64,000 bases of DNA from Pelagomonas calceolata (lineage: Eukaryota > Sar > Pelagophyceae > Pelagomonadales > Pelagomonadaceae). Position numbers and translations under genes: made by a program. Location: assembly GCA_918797485.1 (NCBI GenBank), contig CAKKNE010000002.1:1826501-1890500 (forward strand). The letters run 5' to 3'. Positions 54,860 to 64,000 of this stretch are shown piece by piece (within the stretch, counting starts at the first letter, position 1; every line of letters begins with the position of its first letter). The notes beneath the pieces are model-generated. The model made no database searches and was not told where the DNA came from. It was given only the letters and a program-made list of their open reading frames with translations.

Positions 54860-55066
54860 ACCCTGGACACCCGAAGCAACCTTTGCACTTCCGCCGTCGG
54901 CCACCACCGAGGTTAATTTTTTTCCCCCTCCCGCCCCAGCCGTCCCGCGTCGCTCCCAGCTTTAGCCAGCGGCCCCGCGAAGCCCCCGACGTGTCCGCGT
55001 TTTTGCCCCGCACCTAATCTCTCCTCGCGCACGACATCGTCGTGATTTTTGTGGGCAGGGCAGCGG

Positions 55067-55123
55067 ATTGCACGCATTACTTGCGTGTTGGCTGGAGAGC
55101 CGTCGCATTGCACGCATTACTTG
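55067..55123 (+). repeat. Direct repeat, 17 bp, period 40 bp
   Basis: ATTGCACGCATTACTTG occurs at 55067-55083 and 55107-55123, in the 5' region of the SGNH gene. The remainder of 54788-55194 shows only the H2A stem-loop. Confidence 0.75.
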
Positions 55124-55194
55124 AGTGGAGTTGGAGTTGGTTCGTGGGACGCACCCACCGGGCAGCCGCGGCCCACGCCCACTCCACTCCTCCC

Positions 55195-56519
55195 ATGGGG
55201 CTGCCACCATGCCGCGCGCTGCTCTACCTCACGACCGCGGCGACGGCGCAGAACCTGATCCACTACGCGGCGCCGGGCGGGAGCACCGGAATCACGAGGG
55301 AGAGCGGCCGCGCGCGCGTCAACATCGCCGTGTCGCCGCACCACGTCAGGCCCACCTTCCGCAAGCCCTTCTACCAGAAGCCGAAGACGGACCCGGCCTC
55401 GCTCAAGAAGGCTTGTAAAGCGTCCATCAAGGAGGCCTGGCGGCCCAAGACCCAGAAGGTCGGATATACCTACCACAAGAACGCCTGCTCTCGCGACGCG
55501 CGCGCGTCGCAACGGCGCACGTGGCAGCCCGCGAGATGTCCCCACGTCACGCCATCAACGGCTAAAAAGTGCCTCGCGAAGAAGAATATTACCAGAATCG
55601 TTTTGATCGGCGACTCGCTGACGATGCAGCTCTGGGGCTCGCTGCTGTGCCGCGAGGAGACGAAGTGGGGCTTCGGTGCGAAAGTTGATGGCCAGATACA
55701 ACATGAAAATGTGAACTACGACCAGCGGAGCCAGCGGGGGTTTTCGGTTGCCGATGCCACGGTGGGAGACGGTCTGACGTGGACCTATTTACGAGTAAGG
55801 GGCATGCAAAGAGCCGGGGCGTTGACGCGAGCTTTAGAAGTGGCGTTCGACCGGGGGATGTTGGATCAGAGGGCACTGTACGTCGTGAACGCGGGTTTGT
55901 GGCACCTGCTCTGCACCACCAATATAAATGAGTGCCTGGAGACGTACGAGAACGACGTAGACAAGTTCCTGAAGGTGCTCACCGCGCGCGCCGACGGCCC
56001 GGTCGTCTGGCGCTACACGACGGCCGTGCATCCGGCCCTGTTCCCGCGGCGCATGAGTCCCGTGGATCAGCGGAAGTTCCGGAGTTTCACGGACGAGAAC
56101 GTGCGCAGCTGTGTAGAAATCAACCAGTGAGTTATGTTATCGCCATCGAGCCGACGCGATCGCGGCGACAACGTCGCGTCGATGGCCTGAACTCCACGCC
56201 ATCGAGCAGACGCAGTTACGGAGACGACATCGCGTCGATGGCGTGGGGCGCCCGAAATTTGATTTTCACACAGGTGCGGCGCCTCAACAAGGTCGCAGAC
56301 ACCGTCATCAGGCGCGACTTCCGCGACAAAGTAACCGTCCGTCGCGACGCGTACAACTTCACGGTGAATCTCGAGGACGAGGCCTATCTTAGAGGAGACG
56401 CGCGGCACCCTGCGTCGGGAGCGCTCAAGTCCCTCGTCTCGTTGCTATTCGTCGAGGACGCGTGCGACTACGGGCGCCTCGCGCGCGGCCTCGTGGGTCG
56501 ATGGTGGCAGGACTGGTAG
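55195..56519 (+). CDS. SGNH/PC-esterase-like secreted protein, split by an introner
   Basis: Exons 55195-56100 and 56274-56519 give 383 aa. MGLPPCRALLYLTTAATAQN is a signal peptide. IVLIGDSLTMQLWGSLLC (about 136-153) is the SGNH block I with catalytic Ser. YVVNAGLWHLLC resembles block III with its Asn. The exon join reads FTDENV-RRLNKVADTVIRRDFR, and the end has the NLEDEAYLRGDARHPASGAL stretch, where D...H is the catalytic Asp-His pair. The overall order resembles the PC-esterase/TBL/NXPE families, which add or remove acetyl groups on surface glycans. The specific substrate is unknown. Confidence 0.7.
56109..56273 (+). mobile_element. Introner element 2 (same family, diverged)
   Basis: 165 bp. 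Ends are CTGTGTAGAAATCAA and TTGATTTTCACACAG, a slightly diverged version of the introner 1 repeats. The intron is 56101-56273. The flanking octamers GTGCGCAG and GTGCGGCG agree at six of eight positions, as an aged target duplication would. The same inner 12-bp inverted repeat is at 56194-56205 and 56235-56246. A second hairpin (GCCATCGA with TCGATGGC) is at 56142-56149 and 56179-56186. GT comes from the target copy and AG from the element, as in element 1. Confidence 0.88.
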
Positions 56520-56570
56520 TTAGTGCGCTTGTGTAAATGTATTATATTCACTCGCGTGGACTCGTTTGTA

Positions 56571-56592
56571 CTAGCGCATTGTGAGACACTAG
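56571..56592 (+). promoter_or_regulatory. CTAG palindrome copy 14
   Basis: 22 bp, CTAGCGCATTG then TGAGACACTAG, 194 bp upstream of the ATG at 56786. Confidence 0.5.
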
Positions 56593-56785
56593 CAATCGAG
56601 CACAGGTCCTTTGCACCCGGTGACCCGCAGCCGCTACCGGCACCGGTATCCATCCGCAGACCACGCACATAGGTTAGCGGCAGCGCTTGCGCCAGAGGAA
56701 AAGCCGTGAAAACGAGTGCCACACATAAATAAGTGTGTGCCATAAATACTTGTGTGCCTGCTGCACGCTGCCACGCTCAGCATTT

Positions 56786-57046
56786 ATGCAAATAGACGCG
56801 CTCTGGTGCGCCTCCATCGCCGCGCTGCTGGCACCGTTCACGTCGCTGCTCGTCGCCCACCGCACGAAGACCGGGAACCCGCCGACGCCGCTCACGGAGC
56901 AACTCGTGGCCGCGATCTACCGGCGCGCGGGCGGCTACGGGTTAGCAGCACTTCCGTTCCTCACGATCACGACGGGCTACGTCTACGTGTCGTCGCTCGA
57001 CGCGTTCTTCAAAAGAGTGCGGCAACAATGGAGTCCGACAACCTGA
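56786..57046 (+). CDS. Small membrane protein, 86 aa, overlapping the TBC gene
   Basis: From the ATG at 56786 the frame encodes MQIDALWCASIAALLAPFTS, then LTEQLVAAIYRRAGGYGLA and ALPFLTITTGYVYVSSLDAF, ending FKRVRQQWSPTT. Two hydrophobic segments suggest a small membrane protein. No family was recognised. Its last 19 bases overlap the start of the TBC frame in a different reading frame (ATG at 57028, stop at 57044-57046). This could be a dicistronic mRNA, an upstream ORF that limits TBC translation, or a first exon. Confidence 0.45.
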   Translation: MQIDALWCASIAALLAPFTSLLVAHRTKTGNPPTPLTEQLVAAIYRRAGGYGLAALPFLTITTGYVYVSSLDAFFKRVRQQWSPTT

Positions 57047-58671
57047 AGGCCTTCGCTGCGAAGGTCAGGCGATCGTGGGCGGCTAGCAAGCCAAAACGCG
57101 ACGCCGCGGCGCAGCGGCTGCGCCAGTCGGCCGAGGAGTTCTCGGTGATTGTCGCGGACAGCGCGTCGGCGGCCGCCGCGTCCGCCAAGCGCAGCTGGGC
57201 CGAGGGCGCGCCGGCGCGCGCCGAGGCGGCGGCGCAGCTCCGGCGCACGGCGAGCGAGACGGTCGTGGCGATGGAGCGCGGCGCGCAGCAGCTCGCGCGC
57301 GCGGCGCAGGCGGCGCGGGACGCGCGGCGGCGGGCGCGGAGCAGCCAGGTGCCGCCACGGCCGAGCGTCGCAGGGCGCCCCGCCGGCGCGGCGAAGACCG
57401 CGGCTGTTCTCAGGTTACGCCAGCGCAAGGGCGGCAACCGCCGCGGCGGCGGCGAGGCGCGGGGCGCGGACTACGCGCTGAACCTGTTAGCGTATGTCGG
57501 CACGTTCGAGGGCATTGCCTCCGCGCGGAGCGTCTGCCGCGGCTGGTACCGAATTCTGGCCGCCGACGCGCGGGCGCAGGACCTGCGGCGCTTCGTCGCG
57601 CGGCACGGTTCCGTGACGCCGAAAGCGCGGCGGGCCTTGTGGCTAGAGTCCTGCCGGCTGTCGCCTTGCAACGTGGTCGACGCGGGCCTGCGGGACGCCT
57701 ACGCCGACGCCGCGCGCCGCGGGCAGGAGGGCGAGTGGTGCGAGGCGATCGACACGGACGTGCCGCGGACGCCATTGGTGTTGTTGGCCGGTATCGAGCG
57801 CAGTACGCTCGCGTCGGTGCTGCGCGCTGTCGCGTTCCGGCGGCCCGACGTCGGCTATTGCCAGGGCATGGACTACGTCGCCGCCATCGTTTTAAGAGCA
57901 TTGCGCGAGGGCGGCGATTCCGAGGACGACGCGCCGCCGCGCGCGTTCGCCATGCTGGCGTGCCTGCTCGCGCGCGACGGCATGCTGCGCGGGCTGTACA
58001 CGCCAGGCTTTCCCGAGGTGCGGCGGCGGTCCTACGCGCTGTCGACGCTCCTCGCGGCGACGCGGCCCGAGCTCTCGGCGCACCTCGAGAGGATCGGCGC
58101 GTGCGTCGAGGTCGCGGCCTTTGCCCCGTGGCTCCAGACGGCGTTCGGCTACCACGCCGGCGAGGCCTGGCCGTATGAACTCGTTGCTCGAGCATGGGAC
58201 GTGTTCCTGGTCGAGCGGCACTGGAAGGTGTTTGCGCGCCTCGCGTTATATGTGGTGATCGTGCTGCCCGACGGCGGCCCGCTGGAAGAGGTGATGCCGC
58301 TCATGCAGCGCCTGGAGCACGTCAAGCTGGGGGCCGACGCTGATGCTGACGCGTCGCGGTTCGTGCTGGAGCGCGCGCTCGACCTCAAGGTCACGCGGGC
58401 GATGCTCGACGCGCTCGGCGACGAGTTCGAGGCGCTCACGGCGCCGGCCGCGCCCGCGTCGCCGCCGCCGTCCCAGCCATCCAGCCCGCCGCCGCCGCGA
58501 AGGGTCTCGAAGCCTCCGCTTCATGCTATCCCCGCCGCGCCGCAGTACTCCGTCCCGCCCCGCTCGAACCCGCCGCCGCGGACGGACGCGCCCGCGCGGC
58601 GAGACGTCCGGCGGCCGTCGCGGGCCCGAGCTTCGGGGCCGCCGTCGCCGCCGCCTTTCACTGATCTATGA
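57028..58671 (+). CDS. TBC-domain Rab GTPase-activating protein
   Basis: 547 aa from the ATG at 57028 (MESDNLKAFAAKVRRSWAAS). Residues about 10-130 are Ala/Arg-rich and helical. A segment like an F-box or B-box start (LLAYVGTFEGIASARSVCRG) follows. The TBC domain then has the Arg finger in IDTDVPRT and the Gln finger in VGYCQGMDYVAAIVL, followed by the FPEVRRRSYALSTLL region and ELVARAWDVFLVERHWKVF. Both catalytic residues for stimulating GTP hydrolysis on Rab proteins are intact. The tail is Pro-rich. Which Rab it controls is unknown. Confidence 0.8.
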   Translation: MESDNLKAFAAKVRRSWAASKPKRDAAAQRLRQSAEEFSVIVADSASAAAASAKRSWAEGAPARAEAAAQLRRTASETVVAMERGAQQLARAAQAARDARRRARSSQVPPRPSVAGRPAGAAKTAAVLRLRQRKGGNRRGGGEARGADYALNLLAYVGTFEGIASARSVCRGWYRILAADARAQDLRRFVARHGSVTPKARRALWLESCRLSPCNVVDAGLRDAYADAARRGQEGEWCEAIDTDVPRTPLVLLAGIERSTLASVLRAVAFRRPDVGYCQGMDYVAAIVLRALREGGDSEDDAPPRAFAMLACLLARDGMLRGLYTPGFPEVRRRSYALSTLLAATRPELSAHLERIGACVEVAAFAPWLQTAFGYHAGEAWPYELVARAWDVFLVERHWKVFARLALYVVIVLPDGGPLEEVMPLMQRLEHVKLGADADADASRFVLERALDLKVTRAMLDALGDEFEALTAPAAPASPPPSQPSSPPPPRRVSKPPLHAIPAAPQYSVPPRSNPPPRTDAPARRDVRRPSRARASGPPSPPPFTDL

Positions 58672-58900
58672 GTAAATTTGTGCCTATGAACTAAGAAACC
58701 CCCTCACAAAGCTCCTCGCGCCTCGAAACCCGTTTTGACTAAGATTTGCGCGGCGCGCGCCCGCGCGCGTGTTGGGCAGCCCAAACGCTATTTGGAGCGG
58801 ACTGGCGACACGTGTTTGACTGCCGAACAAATACTTTCACCGCGCTCTACGCTTGCGCCCGGAAGCTGGCCGTTCAAAGCATCGGGCAGCCTCTAACACC

Positions 58901-60019
58901 ATGAAGCCCGACGACGCGCCCGTCGACGATCTCCTCGCATTGATCCGAAATTGTCTCGGAGACGCTGCCCAGGGCTGCGCATCGGAGCTCAGGACTCAAG
59001 GCGTGCAAGGCGTCGATGACTGGTCGATCCTCGAGACCGCGGGCGAACAACACTGTCTTGACGTCCTCGCGGCTGTCGCCACGAAGCACTCGTTGAACGC
59101 CGTACAGGTCGCGCGCCTGCGCGTCGCACTGCGGGGGCAGGGGCAGCGGTTCGCCGCGCCGCGCTGCGACGCGGCACCGGTCAAGGACGGCCTCCGACTA
59201 CCCATCGGGCAGGCGTTCCGTCGGTTCACGCTCGGTAACCTGCTGGAGATGATGTTTCTCTTCAGCAATAGGCCGGGCTGGTACCGCGCCGTGTTCGACG
59301 CGCTGGACGGCTACCGCCTCCGGGAGGCCTACTTCGAGAGCTGCCAGATATTTATGTTGGTGTCGGCTCTTCTGATGGGCGGTAATTTGACCCTCATCAC
59401 CTACGATCTCGGTCGGGACCAGACGCGAGGGCCGCCATTGCACATCATCTGCCTCACGCTCAACCTCTTCGCCTTCTTTTGTGGCTTCTGCGCCGTCCTG
59501 TTCCAACTGTACGCGCTGCACGCGTACCTGCCCGTCCACGTCGACAATTTGCGGGACGTGTTGCGAGCGAGTCGCATGCTACCAATGACGGGAGGCCTCT
59601 ACTTCGGGCTGTCGGCATGGGGCATTTTCCTCGGTCTCGTGTGCGAGAGTATGCGCCCCCTTGAGGGCCTCAACTTCTGGCTGTTTAGGGTGAGGGACTT
59701 TGGGTGGGGCTGGCGCATCGTGCCTCTGCTGGCGATGGGTGTCTGCTTCGTTACGGTCCAGATCCCGTTCTTCATTCAAATATCCGGGGTGGATCGAATC
59801 ATCGCGCACTCCGGCGCACTTGGGGAGAGGCAAGTATTACCGAACGAGGCCGTCGCCTGGTCCGCGTCGACGACGAAGCGGTCTCTGGCGGCCGTCGCCC
59901 TGAGCGAACAGAACAGAGACCTTGAGGAGCTGTACGTGCGTCGCCGGCGCGCGCCGCCCGCCGGCGACGCGGCGCCATCGCCCAGGCGCGGCGCACGACT
60001 GATGCCCAAGGCCCGTTAA
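58901..60019 (+). CDS. Polytopic membrane protein, unknown
   Basis: 372 aa from the ATG at 58901 (MKPDDAPVDDLLALIRNCLG). The N-terminal 90 residues are soluble and helical (DDWSILETAGEQHCLDVLAA). About four hydrophobic helices follow: SCQIFMLVSALLMGGNLTLI, LHIICLTLNLFAFFCGFCAV, GGLYFGLSAWGIFLGLVCES and VPLLAMGVCFVTVQIPFFIQ. A basic C-terminus ends RRGARLMPKAR. No transporter or enzyme motif was recognised. Its stop is 14 bp from that of the convergent neighbour. Confidence 0.55.
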   Translation: MKPDDAPVDDLLALIRNCLGDAAQGCASELRTQGVQGVDDWSILETAGEQHCLDVLAAVATKHSLNAVQVARLRVALRGQGQRFAAPRCDAAPVKDGLRLPIGQAFRRFTLGNLLEMMFLFSNRPGWYRAVFDALDGYRLREAYFESCQIFMLVSALLMGGNLTLITYDLGRDQTRGPPLHIICLTLNLFAFFCGFCAVLFQLYALHAYLPVHVDNLRDVLRASRMLPMTGGLYFGLSAWGIFLGLVCESMRPLEGLNFWLFRVRDFGWGWRIVPLLAMGVCFVTVQIPFFIQISGVDRIIAHSGALGERQVLPNEAVAWSASTTKRSLAAVALSEQNRDLEELYVRRRRAPPAGDAAPSPRRGARLMPKAR

Positions 60020-60033
60020 TGATCTTCAAAATC

Positions 60034-62007
60034 TTAGCACCTCCCTCTCGCCACCCGCCGCGTGGCCCGCATGAACTCGTTCATCTTCAGCTCGGCGGCC
60101 TTGCGGTCGCGGCGTCGCAGCTTTCGGCGCAGCGCGGCGCGCAGGATACAGCGCGTCAGGTGCGTCTCCGCGTCGCGATCGTCGACGGAGTCGCGCGCGA
60201 GCGCCTCTGTGACCGCGGCGACCGAGGGGCCCCGTCGCTGCGGCGCCGACGGCGGTTCGGCGGCCGGGGGCTCGGCGCGGCGCAGGGGCGATGTGGCCAC
60301 CTCGGCGCGGCGCGGCGACGGCGCGTGCTCGGCGCGGCGCGGCGGCGACCGCGGCGGCGACGCGGCCACCGGAGCGGCCACCGGAGCGGCGCGCGGCGGC
60401 ATCTCGGGCGGCGGGAGCGGCCGGGGCGGCGCGTCGGCGCCGCCCGCTCGAGCTCGGGCGCCGCCCAGGCCCGGCACGGTCGAGCGCGGGGACCAGGCCG
60501 CCACCGCCGTCGCGCGGGGCGGCGATGCCTCTCGCGCGGTCGGCCGCGGCGGCTCCGCACCGGCGGCCGGCGAGAGCTGCGGCGCCGGCCGCGGCGCCGG
60601 CGGCTCGCAGCCCGTGTCGGGCGCCATGGGCGGCCGCTCGGACGCGACGGCGTCGACGGCGCCGGCGGCGCGCGGCCGCGCCTCGAAGTCGCGCGCGAGC
60701 GCGTCGACGCGCGCCGCGAGCGCCTCGATCGCCGCCGAGTTTTGCTCCGGCACCGCTCGTTCTCTGCTCTCCGCGAAGGCGTCGATGCGGTCGGCCAGCG
60801 CGCGCAGGCCCGCCTCGACGGCGGCGCCGTCGAACGCCGCGGGCGCCGCGTCGCGCGCCGCGCTTCTGACGGCCGGGCCGCCCCCGGCCGCGTCCACCGC
60901 CGACCGCCGGGGCGCCGCGGGCGGCGGCCCCGCAGCGTCGCGAGCCCCGTCGGGCAGGGCGAGGGCGCTCAAAGGCGGCGGCCCCGCAGCGTCGGGGAGG
61001 ACGAGGGCGCTCTGCGCGTCGTCCCAGAAGGCTCGCGGGAACGTCGGCTCCGCGCGGCGGCGCCGCTCGGCGGCGTCGCAGTCGCGCTCGGCGCGCGTCC
61101 GCGCCGCGCGCGCGCCCGCGAGCGCCGCCTCGAGCCGCGCCGTCCCGGGCGAGGGGCCCCCGACCACAGGCAGGCGCGGCGGCGACGCGACCGTGGACGT
61201 CGCGTAGGACGACGGCCGCGTCACGTCCTGGTCGGTCGACGACGACGAGTCGGCACGCCCATCCCTCCGATCCAGCGCCGCGAAGAGCTCCCGCGACCGT
61301 TTTTCGGACTCGCGCAAGGCGTCGATCTTCCGCGCCAGCTCGTCGGCCGTCTCATCTAACGCGCGCCGCGCCGCCGCGGCGTCCTCGTCTTCTTCATTAT
61401 CGGACCGCGGCGGCGTCGCGTTTTGTGCGAGCGCTTGCACTGCGGTCCTCGCATTGTCGGAACAGCACAACAAACTGCTCAGCTGCGCGTCGCCTTCCAA
61501 CGTAAAGCGCACGTGGCGCTCCTTCGTCAGATCCAACGCAGAAGGGAGGTCCCACAAATGAAACTCGCCGGCCGAGGCGTCGGGCGTTCTGAGCGTCGCC
61601 AGGACTCGGTACGCGTCGCCGTCGCTTGACGCTTCGACCGTCGCTTGTACAGGCGCGTGGCCCGGCGCGCAGCGCCAGCCGACGCTCCTTACAAAATCGG
61701 CGCCGAACCCTAATCGAGGGGCGCCCGCCGCGCTGAGCCTCAGGGCCACGCGCGCCGCCTTCGCGCCGCGCCGCGCGCGCCACACGAGGTCCCGGCTCTC
61801 GTAGAGCAAGTTCTCGGCCTCGCAGCCCGCGGCCTCCGACGAGCACGCTATAATTCGTGCGCCGACGAAGGCCGACGCGAGGTTCGTCGAGCGGCCTTGT
61901 ACCGGCAGGGGGGACTGGGACGGCTCCGAACTGAGCACGGTCATTGGGTCGTAGCGCTGCGTGCCCGGCGTGACCGCGCTCGAGGCGAGACTGCTTCGGG
62001 CTCGCAT
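60034..62007 (-). CDS. Large disordered protein with N-terminal beta-sandwich-like region
   Basis: 657 aa from the ATG at 62005-62007 (MRARSSLASSAVTPGTQRYD). Residues about 40-190 alternate strands (SAFVGARIIACSSEA, LVWRARRGAKAARVALRLS, DFVRSVGWRCAPGHAPV, VEASSDGDAYRVLATLRTP, HVRFTLEGDAQLSSL), like a discoidin or jelly-roll domain seen in ciliary and surface proteins. The rest is Ala/Pro/Arg-rich with short coiled coils (ALDETADELARKIDALRESE). A basic C-terminal helix (KLRRRDRKAAELKMNEFMRA) ends it. No function is assigned. Confidence 0.45.
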   Translation of the reverse strand: MRARSSLASSAVTPGTQRYDPMTVLSSEPSQSPLPVQGRSTNLASAFVGARIIACSSEAAGCEAENLLYESRDLVWRARRGAKAARVALRLSAAGAPRLGFGADFVRSVGWRCAPGHAPVQATVEASSDGDAYRVLATLRTPDASAGEFHLWDLPSALDLTKERHVRFTLEGDAQLSSLLCCSDNARTAVQALAQNATPPRSDNEEDEDAAAARRALDETADELARKIDALRESEKRSRELFAALDRRDGRADSSSSTDQDVTRPSSYATSTVASPPRLPVVGGPSPGTARLEAALAGARAARTRAERDCDAAERRRRAEPTFPRAFWDDAQSALVLPDAAGPPPLSALALPDGARDAAGPPPAAPRRSAVDAAGGGPAVRSAARDAAPAAFDGAAVEAGLRALADRIDAFAESRERAVPEQNSAAIEALAARVDALARDFEARPRAAGAVDAVASERPPMAPDTGCEPPAPRPAPQLSPAAGAEPPRPTAREASPPRATAVAAWSPRSTVPGLGGARARAGGADAPPRPLPPPEMPPRAAPVAAPVAASPPRSPPRRAEHAPSPRRAEVATSPLRRAEPPAAEPPSAPQRRGPSVAAVTEALARDSVDDRDAETHLTRCILRAALRRKLRRRDRKAAELKMNEFMRATRRVARGRC

Positions 62008-62345
62008 GTTTGTGTCCTTAGTAGTGATCGGCACGGCTTCTCTCGCGGATTGAGCCCTGCTCACAGGCTAAACCGGTCAGTGAGCTACCTTCTGACGATT
62101 TATGGGCAGCCACAATGACGGCTGTGGCGCGTAGCAGGCGAAAAAGCTGTGGGCAAACGTGCAAGAAACCCGTGCAAAGGCAGGAGTACACGACGAAAGA
62201 GTATGTGACACGGCGTTGTCCCGTCAGAAAACGAGCCGTCCCGCACGCCGTCGACGAGAAAATGAACTTGCACTTTTAGACAGGGGCGGCCACGCGCGGC
62301 TCCGGACGGAGGCGCGGGTGCGAGGGAAAACCGACCACGGGGCGT
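62008..62345. other. Intergenic region, nothing recognised
   Basis: 338 bp between the start of the disordered-protein gene and the stop of the SAHH gene. No repeat, RNA gene or CTAG palindrome was seen. Confidence 0.4.
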
Positions 62346-63909
<1,564 letters not shown>

Positions 63910-64000
63910 CTGTGTGGTGTTTTTGTTATTTGTGCGTGCGTGCGTCGTACGCGCGGCGCGTGGTCGCGGTGGGTCGTACGCTCGACGCGCGCGCAATTGC

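Noticed and set aside
53660-54860. Histone stem-loops as the terminal inverted repeats of a transposon carrying H2A and H2B
   Set aside because: They sit in inverted orientation only because the genes diverge; each is correctly placed 3' of its gene, is followed by ACCC, and matches the known histone hairpin.

Overview
The window looks like nuclear DNA of a photosynthetic stramenopile, most like a pelagophyte alga (Aureococcus/Pelagomonas type). The basis is very GC-rich coding sequence, 44 protein genes packed tail to head in 64 kb with few introns, plastid- or ER-type leader peptides on several enzymes, a SANT-like domain of the kind seen in stramenopile proteins, and two introner-type transposons acting as introns. 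The genus is inferred, not proven. Many reading frames open upstream of the first ATG in this GC-rich DNA, so the starts given here are ATG starts chosen on leader peptides or conserved N-termini.

Layout. 1-5.3 kb: the edge of a plastid small-multidrug-export-like gene, then REV3 (polymerase zeta). 5.4-12.6 kb: an F-box protein, a fucosyltransferase-like enzyme, an RTEL1-type helicase and a SET protein. 12.7-17.4 kb: a lectin-domain fragment, a spliced aspartyl-hydroxylase-like gene, a complete 5S rRNA gene, a 2OG-oxygenase-like gene and a short secreted protein. 17.7-26 kb: an LCMT-like methyltransferase, a SAM-domain protein, a plastid alpha/beta hydrolase, an ankyrin protein, a quinone oxidoreductase and PAF1. 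26-39 kb: a glycosyltransferase, RPB10, a TrmA-like methyltransferase, a second hydrolase, a methyltransferase with a zinc tail, membrane and plastid proteins, DOHH and a stand-alone eEF3-type HEAT protein. 40-45 kb: a fused glutamine-dependent carbamoyl-phosphate synthetase. 45-53 kb: a ciliary PG-rich repeat protein, a calpain-like protein that has lost its catalytic residues, a coiled-coil protein, FAD synthase and a SANT-like regulator. 53-55 kb: a divergent H2B/H2A pair. 55-64 kb: an SGNH protein, an overlapping small membrane ORF and TBC gene, two proteins of unknown function and most of S-adenosylhomocysteine hydrolase.

The strongest non-coding signals are four. (1) Two introner elements share a terminal inverted repeat and an inner 12-bp palindrome; one has a perfect 8-bp target duplication. 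(2) A 20-22 bp near-palindrome bounded by CTAG occurs about 14 times, never in a coding region, usually 50-250 bp upstream of a start codon. (3) H2A and H2B share a promoter that is a 100-bp inverted repeat. (4) Both histone genes end in the same 16-nt histone stem-loop followed by ACCC. The genes are mostly unrelated housekeeping genes rather than a pathway cluster. No virus, retroelement, CRISPR array or tRNA was recognised.
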